Shown here piece after piece: positions 1-10,300 of a DNA stretch of 58,944 bases. The translations under genes and the position numbers were made by a program. A model generated the notes under the pieces. The model did no database searches and was not told the origin of the DNA. It was given only the letters and a program-made list of their open reading frames with translations. The stretch lies in assembly GCA_009103225.1 (NCBI GenBank), contig RHPI01002069.1, forward strand, positions 1,134,962 through 1,193,905, in the 5' to 3' direction. Numbering within the stretch: the first letter of the stretch is position 1; each line of letters opens with the position of its first letter. This DNA is from Chlorokybus atmophyticus. Its lineage: Eukaryota > Streptophyta > Chlorokybophyceae > Chlorokybales > Chlorokybaceae.

Positions 1-642
1 TGTAACAGCCTGGGGCATTTTTTGTATTTTATTGTACATAAAGTACTTATTTTGCCTTTTTTGCTGGCTTGATGAGGGCTTTTATGAGCTTTATTAAGCC
101 CATGTGGCGCCTGCCCCTGCTGCCGCGCGCGACTCGCCTGCGACCTGCTCGACAGCAGCTAATTCGGCGACGTGACCCACCTGCCACGCGGTTGTGACAC
201 AGCCGCTGACTGGACACGCGCTGTGCAGTGCCAGGTGACGCGGACTGCACAGTCACACAGCCGCCGAAGGCCCAACGCGCGTGGCGGGGAGCCTGCACTT
301 GGACCTGCCTTTAGATTTGGTAGTGAATAATGAAATGCCTGTTAATTAGGCTATTTCTTCCTAGTGCTTGTATAAATAGAAAAACCCTGTGTCATGCAAC
401 CAACTTTCTTTTCTGCTCTCTGCTGTGAGTATGCTGGTGCATGCTTGAGGGAGTTGTGGTCCAAGGCACACTGCTGCGTTCTTGCTTGGCGTGAGAAGTA
501 GTAGTGTTCGTGTGCGTGGGCGCGACCGACGCGTGCGTGCGTGCGCGAGTGAAGGCAAGGTTCCGGTGTGAAGATTGTGCTCAGCTGCACACATGTGTTG
601 TATGACTTGTGTGCTGTGTATGTGAGCACGAGCATCGTTACA
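1..642 (+). repeat. Left LTR of Ty3/gypsy copy A
   Basis: First of three near-identical 642-bp direct repeats, starting TGTAACAGCC and ending CGTTACA, so it has the TG...CA ends of an LTR. A TATAAATA box lies at 371-378 and marks the probable U3 promoter. A primer binding site follows directly. The window starts on the first LTR base, so the target-site duplication on this side cannot be seen. It differs from the other copies at only a few positions (for example TGTCATGC here against TGTAATGC at 388-392). Confidence 0.93.
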
Positions 643-643
643 G

Positions 644-657
644 TGGTATCGGAGCCC
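644..657 (+). promoter_or_regulatory. Primer binding site, copy A
   Basis: TGGTATCGGAGCCC sits one base after the LTR end. It matches the family of sites complementary to the 3' end of initiator Met-tRNA (TGGTATCAGAGC) with one change, A to G. It would prime minus-strand DNA synthesis. Confidence 0.8.
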
Positions 658-729
658 TTGGAGGGGTTGGGTTTCTTGTTTTAAGGGGATATTAACTATC
701 TCTTTGGTGTGTGAGGTATTTTTCTGTTT

Positions 730-1364
730 ATGGACGCTACCATGGATGATGCACGTGTTGTGGAGCTTCAGCAAGTGCTGATAGCTGCTCATGATGAGCT
801 GCAACGTGTCCAAGCATCAGCTCAAGTGGCACAATTTCAACAAGCCATGGCGCAAGCGCGCGCGTCCACGCCCGTTACAGCTCCTGTGGTTGCCCCATCA
901 GCCTCTCGTCATGTGAAGCTACCAAAACCAAAGCCATTCAAGGGTCAGAGGGACGGTGACTGTGTGGAGGAATGGGTGTTTGCCGTTTCGACATGGTTAA
1001 AGCTCACCGAGGTACCTATACATCTCCGTGTCGATGTGGCTGCTACTTTCTTTGAGGGAGCTGCACTTGTGTGGTGGCGTCATCGTTGTGCTCGTGTGGA
1101 AGCTGGTCTTGAGGTTCCTTTCACTACCGTGGCTGAGCTGGCTGCTGAGGTGAAGAAACAGTTCGTACCGGTGGAGAGTGTGAAGACGGCACGCGACCAG
1201 CTCTCTATGCTTGTGCAAACGCAGTCCGTGATGGCCTATACCTCTGCGTTTCAGCGTCTTGTGCTCTCTGTACCGAGCATGACTGAGGAGGAGCAGCTGG
1301 ACCGCTACACGCGCGGGTTGAAGACTCTTTGTCGCAAGGAAGTTGAGCTTCGTGACGCCAAGAC
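730..1364 (+). pseudogene. gag: gag of copy A, truncated
   Basis: Starts at ATG 730 (Met-Asp-Ala-Thr-Met-Asp) and matches Gag of copy B through the retrotransposon-Gag (capsid-like) region, including the W-Y/F-rich stretch around 985-1290. After 1364 the sequence meets an N and then unrelated DNA, so the nucleocapsid zinc knuckle is missing. It also lacks four residues near 825 relative to copy B. Either the copy is genuinely rearranged or the assembly is wrong here; the N on each side of the foreign segment favours an assembly fault. Confidence 0.85.
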
Positions 1365-1365
1365 N

Positions 1366-1790
1366 TTTTGATGGATACGTTTTTGGTACTTAAAAGCACC
1401 GAACAGCCCACATCGTAGGTGGCCTCTCTACGATGCGCATCAGCTTGGGCTTTTTGTCTGTCTTGCGCTGCGCGCATACAGTCTTTTGCCAACGCTAACC
1501 TATCCTGCATGGCCGAAGCCATCTCGCGCGCTGCAGGTACGCGAGTCACGTAAGTAGCGGGCAACTTAATGTTCGCAGGACTTAGTGGATGCACTCCGTA
1601 ATTCAAGAAGAACGGAGTCTCCTGCACACTCTCTTGCCATGCATTATTGATCGCAAATTCAGCCATTGGGAGATAAATATCCCAATCACTCTGATTCGGG
1701 CTCACATAATGCCGGATGGTTTCCTCAATCACTTGATTGGCGCGTTCTGTTTGACCATCCGTCTGTGGATGGTAAGCAGTGCTCATGTTC
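1366..1790 (-). pseudogene. Inverted integrase fragment of a different Ty3/gypsy element
   Basis: Read on the minus strand this 425-bp segment encodes about 140 residues of an integrase core end and C-terminal region: an STAYHPQTDGQTERANQVIEE-type block, then an FxLNYGxHP motif, then LLSTKN. The homologous region of the host element (about 4700-5100) is clearly different in sequence, so this comes from another family. It is in opposite orientation and is bounded by single N bases at 1365 and 1791. In copy B the same place holds 386 bp of normal gag. Confidence 0.85.
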
Positions 1791-1793
1791 NAG

Positions 1794-4700
1794 AAACGGC
1801 TCACCTCTGTAGCTGGAGAGGCTCCTGCTGAGGTGGTGATGCAGCCTCACTATGATGTTGAATGTCCAGCGGCTGGCGTGGAAGCGTTGTTGACGGTTGG
1901 CGGCATGTGCGCAACGGCAACGCAAAGCGGTATGGTTCGAGTGCCCGACAAGGCGAGGCAGCTGTTGGGAGTCATGGCTCTGATCCGTGAGGGCAATGGG
2001 CCATGGATGGAGTGCAAGATGCTGGTGGATTGCGGCGCGAACAGCAATTGCATGAGTCGTGAGGTTGCGCGTCGGCACAAGTGGTTGTCATGGGCAAATG
2101 CCGGCTCGGTGGCTCTAGTGGACGGCTATGCGCCAGCAGGAGGAGCTTCCAAGCAAAGCAAAGAGCTTGAAATGCACGTGGGGATGATGAAGGATCGCCT
2201 ACGGTTTTGCTGCATCGAGCTGAACAACGGCTTTGATGGCATTTTGGGGCTGCCTTGGCTTTGGTCACATAACCCCGCCATTGATTGGAGGAAGCGGGTG
2301 CTCACTACCCCGGAAGCTGGTGGTGAGGTTTTGATGTGCTTCAATGCTTCAATGCAAGGCGCGTGTGTGGTTCAAGAGCGTGTGAGCTGCGTCGAGGCTG
2401 CTAGCAATGTGCTGCATGCGCGTGACGCGCACGACACGACGGCGCGCCAGCAAGCTGCACCACAACATGCTTCTAGCTCAAGGGGAGGGGTTCCAGAGCT
2501 GGTGTCACAAGTTTCTAAGACCAAGATGGAGCAGATCTGGTCCGGGAACAATGTGAAGGATGCATGGCTGTGCATGGTGCGTGAGACACCTCCCAAGTCG
2601 GACTTGGAGCTGGTCGGCACTGGTTCGGAGAGTTCGAAGGACCCCGAGGTGCAGAGGTTGCTTGAAGAGTTCAAAGACGTCATGGTGGATGGGCTACCAG
2701 CTGGTCTGCCACCCACGCGAAGTGTTGATCACCGTGTGGAACTGATAGAGGGCGTGCACAAGCCGCCGTACCGACCGGTGTACAAGTTGTCTCCGGCTGA
2801 ACTCGAAGAGGCGAGGAGCCAAGTCGAGGACCTTCTACAACGTGGGTACATCAGGCACAGCAAGTCTCCTTACGGTGCACCTATCCTATTTGTACGTAAG
2901 AAGAGCGGAGCCTTGCGCATGTGCATCGACTATCGGCCACTCAACAACATCACCAAGAAGAATGTGTTCCCTTTGCCACGCATTGATGAGTTGTTGGAGC
3001 AGCTCGAGGGTGCTGAGTTCTTCTCAAGCTTGGACCTAGCTGGTGGCTACCATCAGATCCGTGTTGCGCCCGAAGACGTTGAGAAGACGGCTTTCAACAC
3101 TCGCTATGGCCACTATGAGTGGTTGGTGATGTCCTTTGGCATGACAAATGCTCCGGCAACCTTTCAAACCTTGATGAATGAGGTCTTTGCTGATCTGATT
3201 GGCAAGGGCGTGCTAGTGTACCTCGACGACATCCTTGTGTACACAAAGAGCAAGAGAGAGCACGTGGCATTGCTACACGAGGTGATGCAGCGTTTACGTA
3301 CACACAAGTTGTTTGCTCAGCTCAACAAGTGCCGCTTCTTGCTTGAAGAGGTAGAATACCTTGGCCACATTGTATCCAAGCAAGGAATCAAGGCAGATCC
3401 AAGCAAGCTTGCCGCGGTGCGCGATTGGGCTGCCCCGAAGGACGTGAAGGGTGTCATGTCGTTCCTAGGGCTTGCCGGCTACTATCGTAAGTTTGTAAAG
3501 GGCTTTTCGCACTTGGCGGCACCATTGACGGCATTGTTGAGGAAGGGGGTGGCTTGGAGCTGGTCGGAGGCTGCAACAAAGGCATTTTCCGACTTGAAAG
3601 AGGCCCTGACATCGGCTCCCGTGCTGCTGCATCCCAACATGCAATTGCCCTTTGTGGTGGCGTGTGATGCGTCCGACAAGGCTATTGGGGCTGTTTTGCA
3701 GCAGGATCACGGCAACGGCTTGCAACCGGTGGCCTATTTCAGCAAGAAGATGAGCGGGGCTGAGCTCAACTACCCCGTTCATGAGAAGGAATTGCTGGCG
3801 CAGGTGCTAGCGCTACGGCAATGGCGTTGTTTCCTTGAAGGCAAGCGGTTCACACTTGAGACGGACCACTCGCCATTAAGGTACCTTCAAACGCAGCCTC
3901 ACCTCTCACGGCGGCAAGCTCGTTGGCTCGAGTTCTTCCAACTCTTCGACTTTGAAGTGAAGTACAAGCCGGGCTCTTCAAATAAGGTTGCGGACGCATT
4001 AAGCCGTCAACTCAACGCGCTTGAAACGGTGGTGCAAGTGCAGCCCAAGTGGCTTGACCAGATCCGTGCCTTATTGCATGAGGACGCGGTGGGGGAGAAG
4101 ACCATTGAGGCGTTGGAGAATGGGACTGAACATAGCGGCCTTTGGGCATTGAAGGACGGGCTGCTATGGCATGGCGATCGCATGTACATACCCAACATTG
4201 CGCACATGCGCGTGGCATTGATGAAGGAAGCGCATGATGTGCCAATGGCTGGTCATCAAGGGCTGGAACGGACACTAGCCTTGTTGAAACAGAAATTTTT
4301 CTGGTCGGAGATGCATCGTGACGTTAAGGACTATGTGGCATTGTGCGACACTTGTCAAAGGGTGAAGGCGAGCAATCAACGCGCCAGTGGGCTGCTCCAA
4401 CCATTGCCGATACCTTTGACGAAGTGGGAGCAAGTTACTCTTGACTTCATCACGGGGCTGCCACGGACACGTGAAGGGCATGATGCTATCTTGGTGTTTG
4501 TGGACAAGACTAGCAAAATGGTGCGATTGGCGCCATGTACGGAGACTTGCACAGCTCCCGAGGCTGCCAAGTTGTTCATCAAGCATGTGGTGCGCTCTCA
4601 TGGCCTTCCAAGAAGCATTATCAGTGATAGAGACCCGCGGTTTACTGGCAACTTTTGGAGAGCTCTCCACGCAACTCTAGGCACGAGCTTGAAGTTCAGC

Positions 4701-5519
4701 ACCGCGTACCACCCTGAAACGGACGGCCAAACGGAGCGCGCCAACCGCGTCATCGAAGACATGCTACGGTGCTATGTGAACAGCCGCCAAGACAATTGGG
4801 GAGACATGCTGGAGCTGATTGAGTTCACCATTAACAACCACAAGAGTGCAAGCACGGGCGTGACACCTTTCCTTATGAACTATGGGCAACATCCATTGAC
4901 GCCATTGACGGCGTGGGTGCCTAGCATGCAAAGTTCAGATGTGGAGGCCGTGGACGGCTTTCTTGAAAGGTGTGCCGACATTACCAAGGCAGCTCGAGAG
5001 GCTCTGCTTGTGGCGCAAAACCGGCAAAAGCAATACGCCGATGCGCGTCGCAAGGATGTTGTGTTCGAGGAGGGTGACCTTGTAATGCTTTCAACCAAGC
5101 ATGTGCAGCTGGTCACGGGGGTGCGCAAGCTGAGTGAGCGATGGTTTGGGCCCTTTAAAGTGATCAAGGTCATCTCGAAGGTGGCCTACAAGCTGGAGCT
5201 GCCCAATACCATGCATGTGCACCCTGTTTTTCATGTCTCGCTTCTTAAAGGTTATCGAGGGGAGCCACCAGCTCGTCCGCCTCCAGATGTGGTTCGTGAA
5301 GGTGAGGCTGAGTGGGAAGTGGAAGCAATTGTCACGGACAAGCTGATCCGAGGCGTGCGCAAGTATTTGGTGAAGTGGCGTGGCTATCCAATGCACGAGG
5401 CGACATACGAGCCCGAGGAGAGCTTTACCAATGCCAAACAGGTCTTGCAAGACTACAAGGCCAGAGGAGGCAGTCGTCAGCTTCGAGGACGAAGCTCCCC
5501 CGGGGGGGAAGGGGTGTAA
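1794..5519 (+). pseudogene. pol: pol polyprotein of copy A, 5' end missing
   Basis: Open frame from just after the N at 1791 to TAA at 5517-5519. It contains protease (DCGA active-site variant near 2029), reverse transcriptase with YLDD near 3220, RNase H, integrase with an HHCC zinc domain and D,D,E core, and a chromodomain near 5310-5450. The frame itself is whole, but its junction with gag was replaced and the slippery site is lost, so translation as in copy B is not expected. The stop codon lies five bases inside the 3' LTR. Confidence 0.88.
5502..5514 (+). promoter_or_regulatory. Polypurine tract, copy A
   Basis: GGGGGGGAAGGGG lies directly against the 3' LTR and would prime plus-strand synthesis. 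It is also coding: it specifies the Pro-Gly-Gly-Glu-Gly tail of Pol. Confidence 0.85.
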
Positions 5520-6156
5520 CAGCCTGGGGCATTTTTTGTATTTTATTGTACATAAAGTACTTATTTTGCCTTTTTTGCTGGCTTGATGAGGGCTTTTATG
5601 AGCTTTATTAAGCCCATGTGGCGCCTGCCCCTGCTGCCGCGCGCGACTCGCCTGCGACCTGCTCGACAGCAGCTAATTCGGCGACGTGACCCACCTGCCA
5701 CGCGGTTGTGACACAGCCGCTGACTGGACACGCGCTGTGCAGTGCCAGGTGACGCGGACTGCACAGTCACACAGCCGCCGAAGGCCCAACGCGCGTGGCG
5801 GGGAGCCTGCACTTGGACCTGCCTTTAGATTTGGTAGTGAATAATGAAATGCCTGTTAATTAGGCTATTTCTTCCTAGTGCTTGTATAAATAGAAAAACC
5901 CTGTGTAATGCAACCAACTTTGTTTTCTGCTCTCTGCTGTGAGTATGCTGGTGCATGCTTGAGGGAGTTGTGGTCCAAGGCACACTGCTGCGTTCTTGCT
6001 TGGCGTGAGAAGTAGTAGTGTTCGTGTGCGTGGGCGCGCTCGACGCGTGCGTGCGTGCGCGAGTGAAGGCAAGGTTCCGGTGTGAAGATTGTGCTCAGCT
6101 GCACACATGTGTTGTATGACTTGTGTGCTGTGTATGTGAGCACGAGCATCGTTACA
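5515..6156 (+). repeat. Middle LTR shared by copies A and B
   Basis: Second 642-bp LTR. It is the 3' LTR of the left copy, sitting directly after a polypurine tract, and the 5' LTR of the right copy, sitting directly before a primer binding site. The TATAAATA box is at 5885-5892. It carries GCGCTCGAC where the other two LTRs have GCGACCGAC. The pol stop codon of copy A (TAA, 5517-5519) lies inside this LTR. Confidence 0.93.
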
Positions 6157-6157
6157 G

Positions 6158-6171
6158 TGGTATCGGAGCCC
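6158..6171 (+). promoter_or_regulatory. Primer binding site, copy B
   Basis: Identical to the site of copy A and in the same place, one base after the LTR end. Met-tRNA type with the same A to G change. Confidence 0.8.
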
Positions 6172-6243
6172 TTGGAGGGGTTGGGTTTCTTGTTTTAAGG
6201 GGATATTAACTATCTCTTTGGTGTGTGAGGTATTTTTCTGTTT

Positions 6244-7290
6244 ATGGACGCTACCATGGATGATGCACGTGTTGTGGAGCTTCAGCAAGTGCTGGTAGCT
6301 GCTCATGAGGAGCTGCAACGTGTCCAAGCATCTGCCCAAGCTCAAGCGGCACAATTTCAACAAGCCATGGCGCAAGCGCGCGCGTCCACGCCCGTTACAG
6401 CTCCTGTGGTTGCCCCATCAGCCTCTCGTCATGTGAAGCTACCAAAACCAAAGCCATTCAAGGGTCAGAGGGACGGTGACTGTGTGGAGGAATGGGTGTT
6501 TGCCGTTTCGACATGGTTAAAGCTCACCGAGGTACCTATACATCTCCGTGTCGATGTGGCTGCTACTTTCTTTGAGGGAGCTGCACTTGTGTGGTGGCGT
6601 CATCGTTGTGCTCGTGTGGAAGCTGGTCTTGAGGTTCCTTTCACTACCGTGGCTGAGCTGGCTGCTGAGGTGAAGAAACAGTTCGTACCGGTGGAGAGTG
6701 TGAAGACGGCACGCGACCAGCTCTCTACGCTTGTGCAAACGCAGTCCGTGATGGCCTATACCTCTGCGTTTCAGCGTCTTGTGCTCTCTGTACCGAACAT
6801 GACTGAGGAGGAGCAGCTGGACCGCTACACGCGCGGGTTGAAGACTCTTTGTCGCAAGGAAGTTGAGCTTCGTGACGCCAAGACTCTCGCGGAGGCCATT
6901 CGCATTGCTGAGCGCACGGACGTGTTGTACTTCAAGGGGGCTGCCAAAAACACTGATCGTGGACATTACAATCACTTCCGTGGAGGTTCGTATCGCTCAT
7001 ACGCATCTGTTGGGGCTGGTTCGGGAGCTGCAGCAACTCAGGGGGCTGGCTTGGGACCAACTCCAATGGAATTGGGTGCGCTCCATGTTGCTATGAAGGC
7101 CCCAAAGGGTCGGGAGGCTGCCAAGGCTGTTCGGAAGTGCTGGGAGTGCTCTTCTGCTGATCACGTGCGCTCCAACTGCCCTATCTATAAGGCAAAGTCT
7201 GCTGCACATGCCCGCAACGCTCGCAGCGGTGGACGCGTGAACATGGTGGAGGAGGAGATGTTGCAGCCGGGAAACGGCTCACCTCAGTAG
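6244..7290 (+). CDS. gag: Gag polyprotein, copy B
   Basis: 348 residues from ATG 6244 to TAG 7288-7290. It forms the virus-like particle and binds element RNA. The middle part has the retrotransposon-Gag pattern (W...W...A..W around residues 75-120). Near the C terminus is one CCHC zinc knuckle, CWECSSADHVRSNC (C-x2-C-x4-H-x4-C), encoded at about 7138-7179. A basic, low-complexity Gly/Ser stretch precedes it. The gene ends fifteen bases after a GGGAAAC slippery heptamer in the correct phase, so a fraction of ribosomes would continue into pol. Confidence 0.93.
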   Translation: MDATMDDARVVELQQVLVAAHEELQRVQASAQAQAAQFQQAMAQARASTPVTAPVVAPSASRHVKLPKPKPFKGQRDGDCVEEWVFAVSTWLKLTEVPIHLRVDVAATFFEGAALVWWRHRCARVEAGLEVPFTTVAELAAEVKKQFVPVESVKTARDQLSTLVQTQSVMAYTSAFQRLVLSVPNMTEEEQLDRYTRGLKTLCRKEVELRDAKTLAEAIRIAERTDVLYFKGAAKNTDRGHYNHFRGGSYRSYASVGAGSGAAATQGAGLGPTPMELGALHVAMKAPKGREAAKAVRKCWECSSADHVRSNCPIYKAKSAAHARNARSGGRVNMVEEEMLQPGNGSPQ

Positions 7291-7326
7291 CTGGAGAGGC
7301 TCCTGCTGAGGTGGTGATGCAGCCTC
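7269..7326 (+). promoter_or_regulatory. Programmed -1 frameshift signal (slippery site plus pseudoknot)
   Basis: The heptamer G GGA AAC at 7269-7275 is in the gag phase X XXY YYZ. Four bases later an 8-bp perfect stem begins: CACCTCAG (7280-7287) with CTGAGGTG (7306-7313); its inner end extends through T-G, A-T and G-C pairs, and TCA at 7279 adds a wobble outside. The loop segment GAGGCT (7296-7301) is complementary to AGCCTC (7321-7326), which would close an H-type pseudoknot. The gag TAG lies inside stem 1, and pol is exactly in the -1 frame. Drawn by hand; no folding energy was computed. Confidence 0.8.
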
Positions 7327-10300
7327 ACTATGATGTTGAATGTCCAGCGGCTGGCGTGGAAGCGTTGTTGACGGTTGGCGGCATGTGCGCAACGGCAACG
7401 CAAAGCGGTATGGTTCGAGTGCCCGACAAGGCGAGGCAGCTGTTGGGAGTCATGGCTCTGATCCGTGAGGGCAATGGGCCATGGATGGAGTGCAAGATGC
7501 TGGTGGATTGCGGCGCGAACAGCAATTTCATGAGTCGTGAGGTTGCGCGTCGGCACAAGTGGTTGTCATGGGCAAATGCCGGCTCGGTGGCTCTAGCGGA
7601 CGGCTATGCGCCAGCAGGAGGAGCTTCCAAGCAAAGCAAAGAGCTTGAAATGCACGTGGGGATGATGAAGGATCGCCTACGGTTTTGCTGCATCGAGCTG
7701 AACAACGGCTTTGATGGCATTTTGGGGCTGCCTTGGCTTTGGTCACATAACCCCGCCATTGATTGGAGGAAGCGGGTGCTCACTACCCCGGAAGCTGGTG
7801 GTGAGGTTTTGATGTGCTTCAATGCTTCAATGCAAGGCGCGTGTGTGGTTCAAGAGCGTGTGAGCTGCGTCGAGGCTGCTAGCAATGTGCTGCATGCGCG
7901 TGACGCGCACGACACGACGGCGCGCCAGCAAGCTGTACCACAACATGCTTCTAGCTCAAGGGGAGGGGTTCCAGAGCTGGTGTCACAAGTTTCTAAGACC
8001 AAGATGGAGCAGATCTGGTCCGGGAACAATGTGAAGGATGCATGGCTGTGCATGGTGCGTGAGACACCTCCCAAGTCGGACTTGGAGCTGGTCGGCACTG
8101 GTTCGGAGAGTTCAAAGGACCCCGAGGTGCAGAGGTTGCTTGAAGAGTTCAAAGACGTCATGGTGGATGGGCTACCAGCTGGTCTGCCGCCCACGCGAAG
8201 TGTTGATCACCGTGTGGAACTGATAGAGGGCGTGCACAAGCCGCCGTACCGACCGGTGTACAAGTTGTCTCCGGCTGAACTCGAAGAGGCGAGAAGCCAA
8301 GTCGAGGACCTTCTACAACGTGGGTACATCAGACACAGCAAGTCTCCTTACGGTGCACCTATCCTATTTGTACGTAAGAAGAGCGGAGCCTTGCGCATGT
8401 GCATCGACTATCGGCCACTCAAAAACATCACCAAGAATGTGTTCCCTTTGCCACGCATTGATGAGTTGTTGGAGCAGCTCGAGGGTGCTGAGTTCTTCTC
8501 AAGCTTGGACCTAGCTGGTGGCTACCATCAGATCCGTGTTGCGCCCGAAGACGTTGAGAAGACGGCTTTCAACACTCGCTATGGCCACTATGAGTGGTTG
8601 GTGATGTCCTTTGGCATGACAAATGCTCCGGCAACCTTTCAAACCTTGATGAATGAGGTCTTTGCTGATCTGATTGGCAAGGGCGTGCTAGTGTACCTCG
8701 ACGACATCCTTGTGTACACAAAGAGCAAGAGAGAGCACGTGGCATTGCTACACGAGGTGATGCAGCGTTTACGTACACACAAGTTGTTTGCTCAGCTCAA
8801 CAAGTGCCGCTTCTTGCTTGAAGAGGTAGAATACCTTGGCCACATTGTATCCAAGCAAGGAATCAAGGCAGATCCAAGCAAGCTTGCCGCGGTGCGCGAT
8901 TGGGCTGCCCCGAAGGACGTGAAGGGTGTCATGTCGTTCCTAGGGCTTGCCGGCTACTATTGTAAGTTTGTAAAGGGCTTTTCGCACTTGGCGGCACCAT
9001 TGACGGCATTGTTGAGGAAGGGGGTGGCTTGGAGCTGGTCGGAGGCTGCAACAAAGGCATTTTCCGACTTGAAAGAGGCCCTGACATCGGCTCCCGTGCT
9101 GCTGCATCCCAACATGCAATTGCCCTTTGTGGTGGCGTGTGATGCGTCCGACAAGGCTATTGGGGCTGTTTTGCAGCAGGATCACGGCAACGGCTTGCAA
9201 CCGGTGGCCTATTTCAGCAAGAAGATGAGCGGGGCTGAGCTCAACTACCCCGTTCATGAGAAGGAATTGCTGGCGCAGGTGCTAGCGCTACGGCAATGGC
9301 GTTGTTTCCTTGAAGGCAAGCGGTTCACACTTGAGACGGACCACTCGCCATTAAGGTACCTTCAAACGCAGCCTCACCTCTCACGGCGGCAAGCTCGTTG
9401 GCTCGAGTTCTTCCAACTCTTCGACTTTGAAGTGAAGTACAAGCCGGGCTCTTCAAATAAGGTTGCGGACGCATTAAGCCGTCAACTCAACGCGCTTGAA
9501 ACGGTGGTGCAAGTGCAGCCCAAGTGGCTTGACCAGATCCGTGCCTTATTGCATGAGGACGCGGTGGGGGAGAAGACCATTGAGGCGTTGGAGAATGGGA
9601 CTGAACATAGCGGCCTTTGGGCATTGAAGGACGGGCTGCTATGGCATGGCGATCGCATGTACATACCCAACATTGCGCACATGCGCGTGGCATTGATGAA
9701 GGAAGCGCATGATGTGCCAATGGCTGGTCATCAAGGGCTGGAACGGACACTAGCCTTGTTGAAACAGAAATTTTTCTGGTCGGAGATGCATCGTGACGTT
9801 AAGGACTATGTGGCATTGTGCGACACTTGTCAAAGGGTGAAGGCGAGCAATCAACGCGCCAGTGGGCTGCTCCAACCATTGCCGATACCTTTGACGAAGT
9901 GGGAGCAAGTTACTCTTGACTTCATCACGGGGCTGCCACGGACACGTGAAGGGCATGATGCTATCTTGGTGTTTGTGGACAAGACTAGCAAAATGGTGCG
10001 ATTGGCGCCATGTACGGAGACTTGCACAGCTCCCGAGGCTGCCAAGTTGTTCATCAAGCATGTGGTGCGCTCTCATGGCCTTCCAAGAAGCATTATCAAT
10101 GATAGAGACCCGCGGTTTACTGGCAACTTTTGGAGAGCTCTCCACGCAACTCTAGGCACGAGCTTGAAGTTCAGCACCGCGTACCACCCTGAAACGGACG
10201 GCCAAACGGAGCGCGCCAACCGCGTCATCGAAGACATGCTACGGTGCTATGTGAACAGCCGCCAAGACAATTGGGGAGACATGCTGGAGCTGATTGAGTT

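Larger units (their letters stand above)
1..6156 (+). mobile_element. Ty3/gypsy chromovirus copy A (damaged)
   Basis: LTR retrotransposon with the order LTR, Met-tRNA-type primer site, gag, pol (protease, reverse transcriptase, RNase H, integrase, chromodomain), polypurine tract, LTR. Integrase after RT places it in Ty3/gypsy and the C-terminal chromodomain makes it a chromovirus. The segment from late gag to the start of pol (1366-1790) is foreign and inverted, so this copy as assembled cannot make a normal Gag-Pol. The rest is almost identical to copy B, which points to a very recent origin. Confidence 0.92.
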
